DNA of 32,261 nt from Lachnospiraceae bacterium (GCA_017617395.1 JAFZWG010000044.1:1-32261), one strand, 5' to 3'. Shown: positions 21,945 to 30,498, counted from the first letter of the stretch. The notes: generated by a model from the sequence alone, not told the origin. Numbers and translations: made by a program.

Positions 21945-23744
21945 ATGAATCGTACGAATCAACGGAAAATTCATCTCCATGTAAAAAGCCTTCGGCAGCG
22001 CTTCGCGGCGCTGCTGTTGGCTTTTTGTTGCTTTGCGCTGACGCTCTGCGCACCGGCTTCGGCGGGCGCAGCGAAGGTTTCCTCCGGGGGCCCGATTTTT
22101 TCCGGCGCATCGGCTGCCGCAGCGAAGGTTTCCTCCGGTGAGGCGATCGCCGCCGAATACTTCGACGGGATTCTTTCGTACTTGGCCGCCGCAGACAAGC
22201 GCTCCTCGGCAGACCCGCAGGTGATCCTCGACGAGGGCTGTGATCCGGCGTCCCGCCTCGATCTGTGGTACATCTTCGCCCTGGCGCAGCACGACGCCTA
22301 CGATTTTCGCGCCACCGCCCGGGCAACGCGGGATTCGCTTCTCTTCCTCTCCTCGCCGCTTCAGGGCACGACATTGCAAAAATACGCTTTGGTGTCCCTC
22401 GCGATCGGCGATGACCTCTCGCCCTACGACCCTTCGCTTTTAGCGGAATCCGTGGGCTCCCAGGGCATCATGAGCCTTGTCTTCGGGCTTCATCTGCTGA
22501 ATAACGGTGCGTCGCTTTCGTCTCACACGCCGCAGGAGACGGTTCGCCGCATCCTCGCTCTCCGCCTCGCGGACGGCGGATGGGCGATCACCGGTGAATT
22601 TGGCGACGTGGACGTCACCTCGATGGTCGTGCAGGCGCTCGCGCCGTACTGCCGCTCCGCCGCAGGCTCGTCCGACGCGGAGGCCGCGGCCGCAATCGAT
22701 GGTGCGATCGCACTTCTTTCCTCGCGCCAGAACGCGGACGGCGGCTTCACAAGCTACGGTTCCGCGAACTGCGAGAGCTGCGTGCAGGTGCTCGTCGCGC
22801 TGTCCTCCGTGGGCATCGACGCTTCCTCCGACGCGCGCTTTTTAAAGAACGGCAAATCCGTCTTCGACGCCATCGCTTCCTACCGCATGCCCGACGGCAG
22901 CTTTCGCCACATTCAAAGCGGCGAGACCAACCGCACGGCCACGCAGCAGGTCTTCTACGGGTGCGTGGCGTACCTGCGCTTCCTCTCGGGCCGCCCGTCG
23001 CTCTACGAACTCGACGCCGTCCGTGAGGGCCGCGGCCTTGTGCCGACCGGCGCTCCGTCCGCGACGGTAACGCCCGTTGCCGCACTCACTCCGACCGCAG
23101 CTGTCGCTTCGCCGACCGCGGCGCCTGCGGTGTCGCCTGCGGTCCCGGCCAAAACCGGTGCGAATGGCAGCGGAATCCCTCCGTACCGTCTGATCGGCAC
23201 GGGGGTGATCATTTTCCTCTGCGGAATTGCCTTTGCGGTTCTTGGCGCAAAAAAGCGGCTCACAAAACGAAACGACTTGCTGGCCGCATTTTCCGCGATT
23301 GTTCTTCTGGTTTTATTGTGGATTGTGAAGATTCAGACGCCTTCGCAGTACTATGCGGAGCTCGGCGTCTCCGAGGAGGAAGCCGCGGGCGTTGTGACGC
23401 TCTCCGTCCGCTGTGACACCGTCGCAGGTGAGAACGGCCTTCCCGCGGACGGCGTGATCCTTGCGCCGGTGCGCGTTCCCTTCCGCGAGGGCGACACGGT
23501 CTACAACGCGCTGACCGTCGCCGCTGCCTCCGCAGGGCTTCCGCTTGACGTCGGCGGTCTCGGTACCGGCGGCTACATCCGCGGCATCGGCACGCTGCGC
23601 GAATTCGACTTCGGTTCACTCTCCGGCTGGATGTACTACGTCAACGGCGAAGCACCGTCCGAGAGCTGCAACTCCCGCCGCCTCGCCGACGGCGACGTCA
23701 TCGAATGGCGCTACACGCGCGACCTCGGCGCCGACACGGAGTGA
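21945..23744 (+). CDS. Membrane protein with extracellular alpha/alpha-toroid and DUF4430 domain (intrinsic-factor-like plan)
   Basis: This 599-residue protein has a signal peptide (~1-40). Residues ~70-365 form an alpha/alpha-toroid of the terpenoid-cyclase/prenyltransferase type, with repeats such as L-A-D-G-G-W-A-I-T-G-E, N-A-D-G-G-F-T-S-Y-G and M-P-D-G-S-F. An Ala/Thr/Pro linker (~370-410) is followed by two transmembrane helices (~413-433, ~445-463) with a short basic turn. The C-terminal DUF4430 domain (~464-599) has S-L-S-G-W-M-Y-Y-V-N-G and D-G-D-V-I-E-W-R-Y. Toroid plus DUF4430 is the plan of eukaryotic intrinsic factor and transcobalamin. The helix hairpin would place both domains outside. 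The ATG at 21945 fits the signal peptide, but the ribosome-binding site is poor. Confidence 0.82.
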   Translation: MNRTNQRKIHLHVKSLRQRFAALLLAFCCFALTLCAPASAGAAKVSSGGPIFSGASAAAAKVSSGEAIAAEYFDGILSYLAAADKRSSADPQVILDEGCDPASRLDLWYIFALAQHDAYDFRATARATRDSLLFLSSPLQGTTLQKYALVSLAIGDDLSPYDPSLLAESVGSQGIMSLVFGLHLLNNGASLSSHTPQETVRRILALRLADGGWAITGEFGDVDVTSMVVQALAPYCRSAAGSSDAEAAAAIDGAIALLSSRQNADGGFTSYGSANCESCVQVLVALSSVGIDASSDARFLKNGKSVFDAIASYRMPDGSFRHIQSGETNRTATQQVFYGCVAYLRFLSGRPSLYELDAVREGRGLVPTGAPSATVTPVAALTPTAAVASPTAAPAVSPAVPAKTGANGSGIPPYRLIGTGVIIFLCGIAFAVLGAKKRLTKRNDLLAAFSAIVLLVLLWIVKIQTPSQYYAELGVSEEEAAGVVTLSVRCDTVAGENGLPADGVILAPVRVPFREGDTVYNALTVAAASAGLPLDVGGLGTGGYIRGIGTLREFDFGSLSGWMYYVNGEAPSESCNSRRLADGDVIEWRYTRDLGADTE

Positions 23745-23810
23745 CAAGGGGACATCCGCAGAACATAATATTCGGAAACAAACAATCAATTATCTGTTAA
23801 GCACGAGAAA

Positions 23811-23846
23811 AGCCGCACGGAGACATGTTCCGCGCGGCTAATTTTT
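23811..23846. terminator. Bidirectional terminator between the toroid protein gene and glgD
   Basis: AGCCGCACGGA and TCCGCGCGGCT pair over 11 positions with one A-C mismatch around a 7-nt loop. AATTTTT follows on the plus strand and TTTTCTC on the minus strand, so it serves both convergent operons. Confidence 0.8.
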
Positions 23847-23852
23847 CGTGAT

Positions 23853-23883
23853 GTGACAATTGAGAACCGTCCCCGATTGTCAC
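23853..23883. repeat. Short inverted repeat GTGACAAT/ATTGTCAC
   Basis: Perfect 8-bp arms (23853-23860 and 23876-23883) enclose a GAGAACCGTCCCC-type centre. From memory, similar GGGACGGTT..ATTGTCAC palindromes recur between genes in some Clostridia, so it may be a REP-like element. Only this copy was seen in the window. Confidence 0.45.
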
Positions 23884-23888
23884 GTTCC

Positions 23889-25010
23889 TCAGCTGAGGCC
23901 GTAGCGGTCGGCCTTCTCGTCGACGATCAGGATCTTGCCCTCGCCCACGAGGCGGCGGTCCGAATGGATCGTGTCGCGGCTCTCGACGATGCAGTTCTCG
24001 ATGTAGGTGTTATCGCAGATGTGCACGTCGTTGAGGATGATGGAGTTCTTGATCGTTACGTTGTTGCCGACGTAGACCTTCTTGAAAAGTACCGAGTTCT
24101 CGACGACGCCGTTGACGATACAGCCGGATGCGACAAGGCTGTTGCGGACGGTTGCGTCGGGGTTGTATTTGGCGGGCGGAAGGTCGTCCACCTTGGAGTA
24201 GATGTCCGGGTACTGGCGGAAGAAGTAATCGCGGATGTCACGGTTTAAGAAATCCATGTTCGTCCGGAAATAATCCTCGACCGTTGCGATGTTGCTCCAG
24301 TAGCCTTCCATCAGGTAGGCGCAGATCCGCTTGCTTCCCTTGTAGCGCATCAGGACGCCGCGCACGAAGTCGAAATTGTTGTCCGCGATGCAGCGCTCCA
24401 GAAGTTCGATCAGGAGACGGCGGCGGATGACGTAGATACCGGTGGAAACCAGGCGGTTCTCCGACTGCAGCGGCTTCTCCTCGAACTCGATGATGCGGTC
24501 TTCCTTGTCGACCGTGACCGTGCCGAAGCGCGAGTTGTCGCGGCCCTCGGGCAGCTTCGTCACAACGACCGTGATGTCCGCCTGCGTGTCGATGTGGCGG
24601 TTGATCACCTGGTTGTAATCGAGCTTGTAGATGCCGTCGCCGGAGGCGATGACAACGTACGGCTCATGGCTGTTGCGAAGGAAGTCCAGGTTTTGATACA
24701 TGGCGTCCGCGGTTCCGCGGTACCAGAATCCGTTCTCCTGCGTGATGGTCGGTGCGAAGAGGTACAAACCGCCCTGCTTGCGGCCGAAATCCCACCATTT
24801 GGAGGAGTTCAAATGCTCGTGAAGGGAGCGGGAGCTGTACTGTGTCAGCACGCCGACCTTCTGGATGTGCGAGTTCGTCATGTTCGACAGCGAAAAATCA
24901 ATGCTCCGGTAGCTGCCCGCCACCGGCATCGCCGCGATGGCCCGGCGACTCGTCAATTCCTGCATGCGGCTCGAATTGCCGCCGGCTAAAATGATACCGA
25001 TTGCTTTCAT
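23889..25010 (-). CDS. glgD: Glucose-1-phosphate adenylyltransferase regulatory subunit GlgD
   Basis: This 373-residue protein is related to ADP-glucose pyrophosphorylase but degenerate at the active site. The N-terminal loop reads L-A-G-G-N-S-S-R-M instead of the G-x-G-x-R-L seen in GlgC. In Bacillota GlgD is largely non-catalytic and activates GlgC in a heterotetramer for glycogen synthesis. A nucleotidyltransferase fold (~1-240) is followed by a left-handed beta-helix (~285-350, [19 protein letters not shown]). Its ATG overlaps the glgC stop (ATGA). Confidence 0.93.
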   Translation of the reverse strand: MKAIGIILAGGNSSRMQELTSRRAIAAMPVAGSYRSIDFSLSNMTNSHIQKVGVLTQYSSRSLHEHLNSSKWWDFGRKQGGLYLFAPTITQENGFWYRGTADAMYQNLDFLRNSHEPYVVIASGDGIYKLDYNQVINRHIDTQADITVVVTKLPEGRDNSRFGTVTVDKEDRIIEFEEKPLQSENRLVSTGIYVIRRRLLIELLERCIADNNFDFVRGVLMRYKGSKRICAYLMEGYWSNIATVEDYFRTNMDFLNRDIRDYFFRQYPDIYSKVDDLPPAKYNPDATVRNSLVASGCIVNGVVENSVLFKKVYVGNNVTIKNSIILNDVHICDNTYIENCIVESRDTIHSDRRLVGEGKILIVDEKADRYGLS

Positions 25011-26281
25011 GATTCGTCACCTGCCTTTACCAAGCTCTCGCCGCTGGCGAGAATGCCGTTTACGTAATCGTCCTCACAGGTTCCGCCGAGGATGACGGTG
25101 TTCTTGCCGATCGTGACGCCGTTCGGAACGACGGAGTCCTCGCCGATCGTCACGAGACCCTCGCTGTAGATGTGCGGCTTCCAGGTGTTCGGAACCTCCT
25201 CGCCGACACCGATGCGACAATTGTCTCCTATTACGACATTTTCCGCAACGATGGCCTTCTCGATGTAGGTTCCCTTGCCGATAATCGTGCCCTTCATGAT
25301 GATGGAGTCACGCACCACGGCGCCCTCCTCGATGGTCACGCCCTCGCCGATGACGGAGTTGTGGATCTCGCCGTAGACCTCGGTGCCCTCGCCGATGATG
25401 GCGCGGTTGATCTTCGTCGCGTCCGCGATGTACTGCGGGCGGATCATATCGGTCTTCGTGTAGATCTTCCAGTACTCGTCGTAGAGGTCGAACACCGGCA
25501 CGATATCGATGAGCTCCATGTTGGCCGCCCAGTACGAGCCGAGCGTTCCGACGTCTCTCCAATAGCCGTTAAATTCATACGCAAATACGCGGTCGCCCCG
25601 GTTGTGGCAATACGGAATGATGTGCTTGCCGAAGTCACAGCCCTCCTGCTCGGACAGCGTGATCAGCGCTTCGCGCAGCACCTTCCATGTGAAAATGTAA
25701 ATACCCATCGAAGCAAGGTTGCTTCTGGGGTTCGCAGGCTTCTCCTCAAATTCGCGGATGCGCATGTCGTCGTCGGTGATGACGACGCCGAAGCGGCTCG
25801 CCTCCTCCCACGGTACGGGGATCGTCGCGAGCGTCACGTCCGCATTGTTTCTCTTATGGAAATCGAGCATCTCCTCGTAATCCATCTTGTAAATGTGGTC
25901 ACCGCCGAGCACCAGAACGTACTCCGGGTTATAGTACTCCATAAACCGAAGGTTCTGATAAATGGCGTTCGCCGTGCCGGTGTACCACTCCGCATTCGTA
26001 CTCTTCTCGTACGGCGGCAGGATGGATACACCGCCGATGTTGCGGTCAAGGTCCCACGGAATACCGATTCCGATGTGGGTGTTCAACCGAAGCGGCTGAT
26101 ACTGCGTCAAAACGCCGACGGTGTCGACGCCGGAATTGATACAGTTGCTCAGCGGAAAATCAATGATGCGGTATTTGCCGCCGAAGCCGACCGCAGGCTT
26201 CGCCACACTCTGCGTGAGAACGCCGAGTCGCGACCCCTGCCCGCCCGCGAGCAGCATGGCGATCATTTCTTTCTTAATCAA
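25007..26281 (-). CDS. glgC: Glucose-1-phosphate adenylyltransferase catalytic subunit GlgC
   Basis: GlgC makes ADP-glucose from ATP and glucose-1-phosphate, the first committed step of glycogen synthesis. It shows the catalytic loop [10 protein letters not shown], then K-P-A-V-x-[16 protein letters not shown] (catalytic Asp) and F-E-E-K-P. A C-terminal beta-helix runs from ~300. The preferred start is TTG at 26281, 7 nt after GGAGG, giving 424 residues. An ATG at 26329 lacks a site, and an internal ATG at 26266 is the other option. It forms an operon with glgD. Confidence 0.94.
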   Translation of the reverse strand: MIKKEMIAMLLAGGQGSRLGVLTQSVAKPAVGFGGKYRIIDFPLSNCINSGVDTVGVLTQYQPLRLNTHIGIGIPWDLDRNIGGVSILPPYEKSTNAEWYTGTANAIYQNLRFMEYYNPEYVLVLGGDHIYKMDYEEMLDFHKRNNADVTLATIPVPWEEASRFGVVITDDDMRIREFEEKPANPRSNLASMGIYIFTWKVLREALITLSEQEGCDFGKHIIPYCHNRGDRVFAYEFNGYWRDVGTLGSYWAANMELIDIVPVFDLYDEYWKIYTKTDMIRPQYIADATKINRAIIGEGTEVYGEIHNSVIGEGVTIEEGAVVRDSIIMKGTIIGKGTYIEKAIVAENVVIGDNCRIGVGEEVPNTWKPHIYSEGLVTIGEDSVVPNGVTIGKNTVILGGTCEDDYVNGILASGESLVKAGDES

Positions 26282-26305
26282 GCTTCCACCTCCTCTAAAC
26301 TCTGC

Positions 26306-26344
26306 CACGGCGGCCCTCATTTTACGCACAAAAATACCGCCGTG
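26306..26344 (-). promoter_or_regulatory. Hairpin in the glgC 5' leader
   Basis: On the minus strand CACGGCGG (26344-26337) pairs perfectly with CCGCCGTG (26313-26306) around a 23-nt loop. It sits between the predicted start point (~26350) and the ribosome-binding site and could affect mRNA stability or translation. Confidence 0.4.
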
Positions 26345-26355
26345 TATGATTCTTT

Positions 26356-26384
26356 ATTGTAGCACAAGAATGCTCAAAATGAAA
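26356..26384 (-). promoter_or_regulatory. Promoter of glgCD
   Basis: Minus strand TTTCAT (26384-26379), 17-bp spacer ending in TGC, TACAAT (26361-26356). The -35 is weak and the extended -10 is good. Confidence 0.6.
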
Positions 26385-26489
26385 CTGCATTTGACCCGTT
26401 TTTTGGTGAAAATGACGGTCCTTTTCGACGAATTACCGAAAATATTACAGTTTTTCCGAATTCGCCCGCGGCGGCGCCGGAAGCCGGGG

Positions 26490-26517
26490 TTGTTTTTTTG
26501 GCAAAACATGCTATTAT
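26490..26517 (+). promoter_or_regulatory. Promoter of murC
   Basis: TTGTTT (26490-26495), 16-bp spacer ending in TGC, TATTAT (26512-26517), about 60 bp before the murC start. The ~100 bp between this and the divergent glgC promoter shows no other feature. Confidence 0.6.
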
Positions 26518-26579
26518 TAAGAGGGTTGTCAGGCAGGCGAAACTGCGCCCGCCCGAATTTCCCGACCCGGAGGAATGGA

Positions 26580-27983
26580 ATGTTTTCATTGGATCTATCA
26601 AGTCCCGCCCACCTGTATTTCATCGGCATCGGCGGCATCAGCATGAGCGGCCTTGCCGAGTTATTGAAATCGAAGGGCTTTACCGTAAGCGGTTCCGACC
26701 GCAGCCGCTCCGTCATCACGGACCGGCTCAGTGAGATCGGAATTCCCGTAGCGATCGGACAATGCGCGGAGAATGTCGGTGACAACATCGATGTCGCAAT
26801 CTACACGGCAGCCGTGCACCCGGACAATCCGGAGTACGCAGCGTGCGTTGCGAAGGGCATCCCGCTCATCGACCGCGCGGAGCTTCTCGGCCAGATCTCG
26901 AAGACGTACCCTCTCTCCATCGGCGTGTCCGGCACGCACGGCAAGACCACGACCACCTCGATGATCGCGATGATCCTGCTGCAGGCCGGCCTCGATCCCA
27001 CCGTATCGCTCGGCGGAATGCTCAAGGCGATCGGCGGAAATCTTCGCATCGGCGGGTCCGACCGCTTCCTCTTCGAAGCATGCGAGTACACGAACAGCTT
27101 TTTAAAATTCTTCCCCACCGACATCTGTATCTTGAATATCGACGAGGATCACCTCGATTTCTTTAAGGATATCAACGACATCCGCCACTCGTTCCGCCTC
27201 TTCGCGGAGCGCCTGCCGGAGGGCGGCCGCCTGATCATCAACGGCGAGCTCCCGCAGCTTGCGGAGTTCCTTGACGGTCTGACGTGCAACATCACGACCT
27301 ACGGCCTGTGCAAGGACGGCGAGACGCCGGCAAATGTACCCTACGACTACTGCGCAACCAACATCACGCTCGACGGAATGGGACATCCTTCCTTCGATCT
27401 GTATGTGCACAAGGCATTTGCGGGCCGCATCGCACTCTCGGTTCCGGGCGTTCACAACGTCTCGAACAGCCTTGCCGCCATCGCCGAGGGAATCGCCTGC
27501 GGCGTCGGCATCGAGGATATCAAGGCAGCACTTCTCGCCTTCACCGGAACGGCTCGCCGCTTCGAGCTGAAGGGAACCAGAGAGGGCGTGACCGTGGTCG
27601 ACGACTACGCACACCACCCGACCGAGATCCGCGCGACGCTCGCTGCGGCACAGGGATACCCGCACCGTTCCGTATGGTGCGTCTTCCAGCCGCACACGTA
27701 TACCCGCGCGAAGCTTCTTCGGAAGGAATTTGTCGAGGCGCTCGCGGCAGCGGACAAGATCGTTCTGGCCGACATTTATGCGGCGCGCGAGGTCAACGAC
27801 GGAACCATTTCCTCCGCCGATCTGCGCGACGACCTGATCAAGATGGGTAAGGAAGCATACTATCTGCCGACATTTGACGAAATTACAAAATTTTTATTAA
27901 AAAATTGCGTTAACGGGGACCTGTTGATAACCATGGGAGCCGGAGACATCGTAAATGTAGGGACTGCGTTCCTCTCACAATAG
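26580..27983 (+). CDS. murC: UDP-N-acetylmuramate--L-alanine ligase MurC
   Basis: MurC joins L-alanine to UDP-MurNAc in the cytosol, the first amino-acid step of peptidoglycan synthesis. The 467-residue protein has the normal length. It shows the N-terminal Rossmann G-I-G-G-I-S-M-S-G, the ATP loop G-T-H-G-K-T-T-T-T, and N-I-D-E-D-H-L-D-F-F in the central ligase domain. The C-terminal Mur domain carries D-D-Y-A-H-H-P-T-E-I and the late F-Q-P-H-T-Y-T-R. The start at 26580 lies 6 nt after GGAGG; a much longer frame upstream runs into the glgC promoter and is not real. Confidence 0.95.
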   Translation: MFSLDLSSPAHLYFIGIGGISMSGLAELLKSKGFTVSGSDRSRSVITDRLSEIGIPVAIGQCAENVGDNIDVAIYTAAVHPDNPEYAACVAKGIPLIDRAELLGQISKTYPLSIGVSGTHGKTTTTSMIAMILLQAGLDPTVSLGGMLKAIGGNLRIGGSDRFLFEACEYTNSFLKFFPTDICILNIDEDHLDFFKDINDIRHSFRLFAERLPEGGRLIINGELPQLAEFLDGLTCNITTYGLCKDGETPANVPYDYCATNITLDGMGHPSFDLYVHKAFAGRIALSVPGVHNVSNSLAAIAEGIACGVGIEDIKAALLAFTGTARRFELKGTREGVTVVDDYAHHPTEIRATLAAAQGYPHRSVWCVFQPHTYTRAKLLRKEFVEALAAADKIVLADIYAAREVNDGTISSADLRDDLIKMGKEAYYLPTFDEITKFLLKNCVNGDLLITMGAGDIVNVGTAFLSQ

Positions 27984-28150
27984 TTATCCACAATATCCAC
28001 GACCGATTTCCGAAAACCGGTTGTGGATATTTTTGATGGACCAACCTCGGGTGTGGATAACTTTGCGGCACGCGGAAAGCCTTGATTTTACAAGCTTTTC
28101 CGAAGATTTCACCCGCCGCGCGCCGGTTGATTTTATCCACGTTATCCACT
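27984..28150. promoter_or_regulatory. DnaA-box cluster upstream of the dnaD/dnaC-type operon
   Basis: Six matches to TTATCCACA lie within 167 bp. Two are perfect: 27984-27992 (plus) and 28052-28060 (minus). Three are 8/9: 28022-28030 (minus, ATATCCACA), 28133-28141 (TTATCCACG) and 28142-28150 (TTATCCACT). One is 7/9: 27993-28001. A weaker TTATCCGAA follows at 28151. The density far exceeds chance. DnaA probably binds here to control the replication genes downstream, as DnaA does at the dnaB-dnaI operon of B. subtilis. A full origin is less likely because dnaA and dnaN are not adjacent. Confidence 0.8.
27992..28034 (+). terminator. murC terminator built from two inverted DnaA-box-like arms
   Basis: AATATCCACGACCG (27992-28005) pairs with CGGTTGTGGATATT (28018-28031) over 14 bp with one G-U, loop 12 nt, then T's to 28034. 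The stem arms are themselves ATATCCAC-type DnaA sites, so the same DNA can stop murC transcription and bind DnaA. Confidence 0.7.
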
Positions 28151-28195
28151 TTATCCGAAATCAAATTCTACTGTTTTCGACTGCTTTTTTAGCTA

Positions 28196-28224
28196 TTTAC
28201 AATCCCTCTCGGATTCGCTATAAT
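28196..28224 (+). promoter_or_regulatory. Promoter of the dnaD/dnaC-type operon
   Basis: TTTACA (28196-28201), 17 bp, TATAAT (28219-28224): near-consensus. It lies 46 bp beyond the last strong DnaA box. The leader contains a CGGGGT..ACCCCG hairpin (28259-28276). Confidence 0.85.
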
Positions 28225-28319
28225 GTGGTTCGCACGGTTCTTTTTTAAAGACTTATGGACGGGGTTTTCCGACCCCGATGCCCGCTGTGACTACGAGAAG
28301 AGAGGGGGACCGGCAACGC

Positions 28320-29468
28320 ATGTGCACCATCGGTGTGGAAACGAAATCGAAGCGCTCCGGAACGCTGATCCCGGACCTCTTCATCGATCAATATATGACC
28401 CGCCTCGACGGCTCGTTCATCCGCGTCTATCTGTATCTTTTGCGCCACTACTTCGGCAGCAATCCGGATCGCCGCGACAACGCAGACTTTTCGATTGAGG
28501 CGATGGCCGACAGCCTCGGCTGCATGGAGAAGGATGCGCACCGCGCGCTCCGCGGTCTTGCGGACGCCGGCCTGCTCACGGTCTCTTTGGACCGCGACAA
28601 GCACGTCACCGGCATCAAGCTCGTCGACCTGTTCGAAGTTCCCGCGGAGGAGCCCCGCAGAAGCGTTCCGACGAAAGCTCCCGTGTCCGATGCCGTGACC
28701 GCCGGAGTAAGAACGGCGGCAACCGCAGCAGTCAACACGGACGACGCGGAAGACGAGATCGAAAAGCCGGATTACCGCGCGATGGAACGCGCATTTTCCG
28801 TTGACAACGACATGATTGCCCGCTTCTCGGGCGATTCCGAATATAAGGACCTTCCCGGCGCCCTGGAGGGCATCCTCGCCGGGCAGCTCACCGGAGACTG
28901 GTTTCGGTTGATGCTCTTTGCGTATGACCGGCTGCATTTTTCGGCGGATTTGATCTATTTCCTGTTTGAGTACTGCATCGAGATCGGCAAGCGCGATGCG
29001 CGCTACATGACGCGGGTCGCGATCGGCTGGGCGGAAAATGATATCTCCTCCGTCGACGAGGCCAAGGTTCACGTCGTCGAGTTCGACGACATCTCCCGCG
29101 TGGTTCGCGAGCAGTTCGGACTTCGCGGCAGCTTCGGCAAGCTTCAGCTCGATTACATCATCCGCTGGGGTCGCGAATGGCAGCTCTCCGCGCCGGTTGT
29201 GTGCGAAGCCTGCCGCCGCACGATGTTAAACACCTCAAAGAGCGACTTCCGCTATGCGGACAAGATTCTCGCCGACTGGTACAAGAAGGGGGTTCGCTCC
29301 CTTGACGATGTCGCCGCTGCCGACGATGAGCACGCGACGAAGAAGAGTTCCGCTGCGGGCCGCAAGACAGACGCCGCGCGAACAAACCGTTTCGGCGACC
29401 ATGCGCAGCGCGAGTATTCCGAGAGCGAGTATTCGTCGCTGGAGCTCGCTATGAGAAACCGCCACTGA
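28320..29468 (+). CDS. DnaD-domain replication initiation protein
   Basis: This 382-residue protein has an N-terminal winged-helix region (residues ~15-105: F-I-R-V-Y-L-Y-L-L-R, L-G-C-M-E-K-D-A-H-R-A-L-R-G-L-A-D-A-G-L-L). A DnaB/DnaD C-terminal domain follows (~165-320), including Y-I-I-R-W, a Y-x3-I/W-type patch typical of DnaD domains. In Bacillota such proteins help load the replicative helicase at origins or restart sites. The gene stands just before a DnaC/DnaI-type ATPase gene and behind a DnaA-box cluster, which fits a primosome role. The start is uncertain: ATG 28320 has a rather distant GAGGGGGA, and ATG 28278 lacks a site. Confidence 0.85.
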   Translation: MCTIGVETKSKRSGTLIPDLFIDQYMTRLDGSFIRVYLYLLRHYFGSNPDRRDNADFSIEAMADSLGCMEKDAHRALRGLADAGLLTVSLDRDKHVTGIKLVDLFEVPAEEPRRSVPTKAPVSDAVTAGVRTAATAAVNTDDAEDEIEKPDYRAMERAFSVDNDMIARFSGDSEYKDLPGALEGILAGQLTGDWFRLMLFAYDRLHFSADLIYFLFEYCIEIGKRDARYMTRVAIGWAENDISSVDEAKVHVVEFDDISRVVREQFGLRGSFGKLQLDYIIRWGREWQLSAPVVCEACRRTMLNTSKSDFRYADKILADWYKKGVRSLDDVAAADDEHATKKSSAAGRKTDAARTNRFGDHAQREYSESEYSSLELAMRNRH

Positions 29469-29487
29469 TCCCCGAAAGGAGATGCTT

Positions 29488-30498
29488 ATGAGTCTGACAA
29501 CATCCGAGTATGACAGCCTCCTGCGGGAATACGAGCAGCGTCAGCTGGACGGCGAGAAGGAGCTTCGCCGCCGCAAGGAAGAGGTGGCGCAGGCCGTGCC
29601 CGCCATCGCAGAGATCGAGGAGCGGATCGTGGACGGCTCCCTGCAGGCAGCGCGCCTTGCGCTCGCAGGCAACACGTCGGCGCTCGATGCGCTCGGACGC
29701 ACCAACGAATGGCTGATCAATCAAAAGAGACAGCTCCTGGTCGGCGCGGGCTATCCCGCCGATTACCTGGAGCGACACTATACATGCCCGCTGTGCAAGG
29801 ACACCGGCACGGAGATCGTGACAAATGCGGACGGCTCCGAGACGAGACGCCCGTGCACGTGCTTTCGGCGCGCGATCATCGACCGCTACTACATGGACGA
29901 CGGACTGCGGCAGCGGCTTGCCAGGGAGAATTTTACGACATTTGATCTTCGCTTCTACTCCCCGCAGCGCGTGGATGCGGCCACCGGCCAGACCTACCGC
30001 GCCATCGCGGAGACCGCGCTGGCCGACGCGAAGGATTACGCGGACCGCTTCGGGTCGGAATACCGCAATCTGATGATCAGCGGTTACTCCGGCGTCGGAA
30101 AGACGTTCCTCGCCAACTGCATCGCGGGAGAGCTTCTCTCCCACGGCTACACGGTGTTGTATCTCTCCGCGTTCCGCCTCTTTGAGATTTTCGAGCACTA
30201 CCGCTTCGGCGACCGCGAATCGAGCCGCCAGGCGTCGCTGGACTTCGACAACATCCTCGATTGCGACCTTTTGATCATCGACGATCTGGGCACCGAGATG
30301 TCGAACTCCTACACCACCTCGCAGCTCTTTGTCTGCCTGGAGGAGCGTGACCGTGAGAAGAAGTCGACGCTGATCACGACCAATCTCACGATGGACGAGC
30401 TGAGCAAGCGCTACAGCGAGCGCATTGCCTCTCGCCTGTTTTTGTTCCGCTACATCAAGCTGTTCGCCGATGACATCCGCATCCAGAGCATGCTGTAG
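29488..30498 (+). CDS. dnaC: DnaC/DnaI-type helicase loader ATPase
   Basis: This 336-residue AAA+ protein has an N-terminal coiled region (~8-60). A four-cysteine zinc site, C-P-L-C ... C-T-C at ~92-120, is followed by an ATPase domain with Walker A G-Y-S-G-V-G-K-T-F, Walker B L-L-I-I-D-D-L-G-T-E and sensor T-T-N-L. It resembles the DnaC/DnaI loaders that place the DnaB-type helicase on DNA. The start at 29488 lies 6 nt after AAAGGAG; an ATG two codons earlier is also possible. It is the second gene after the DnaD-domain gene (19-bp gap). Confidence 0.9.
   Translation: MSLTTSEYDSLLREYEQRQLDGEKELRRRKEEVAQAVPAIAEIEERIVDGSLQAARLALAGNTSALDALGRTNEWLINQKRQLLVGAGYPADYLERHYTCPLCKDTGTEIVTNADGSETRRPCTCFRRAIIDRYYMDDGLRQRLARENFTTFDLRFYSPQRVDAATGQTYRAIAETALADAKDYADRFGSEYRNLMISGYSGVGKTFLANCIAGELLSHGYTVLYLSAFRLFEIFEHYRFGDRESSRQASLDFDNILDCDLLIIDDLGTEMSNSYTTSQLFVCLEERDREKKSTLITTNLTMDELSKRYSERIASRLFLFRYIKLFADDIRIQSML

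Noticed and set aside
27984..28224. Chromosomal origin (oriC)
   Set aside because: The DnaA boxes are dense, but dnaA, dnaN and a clear AT-rich unwinding region are not present. Control of the replication operon is the simpler reading, though not proven.
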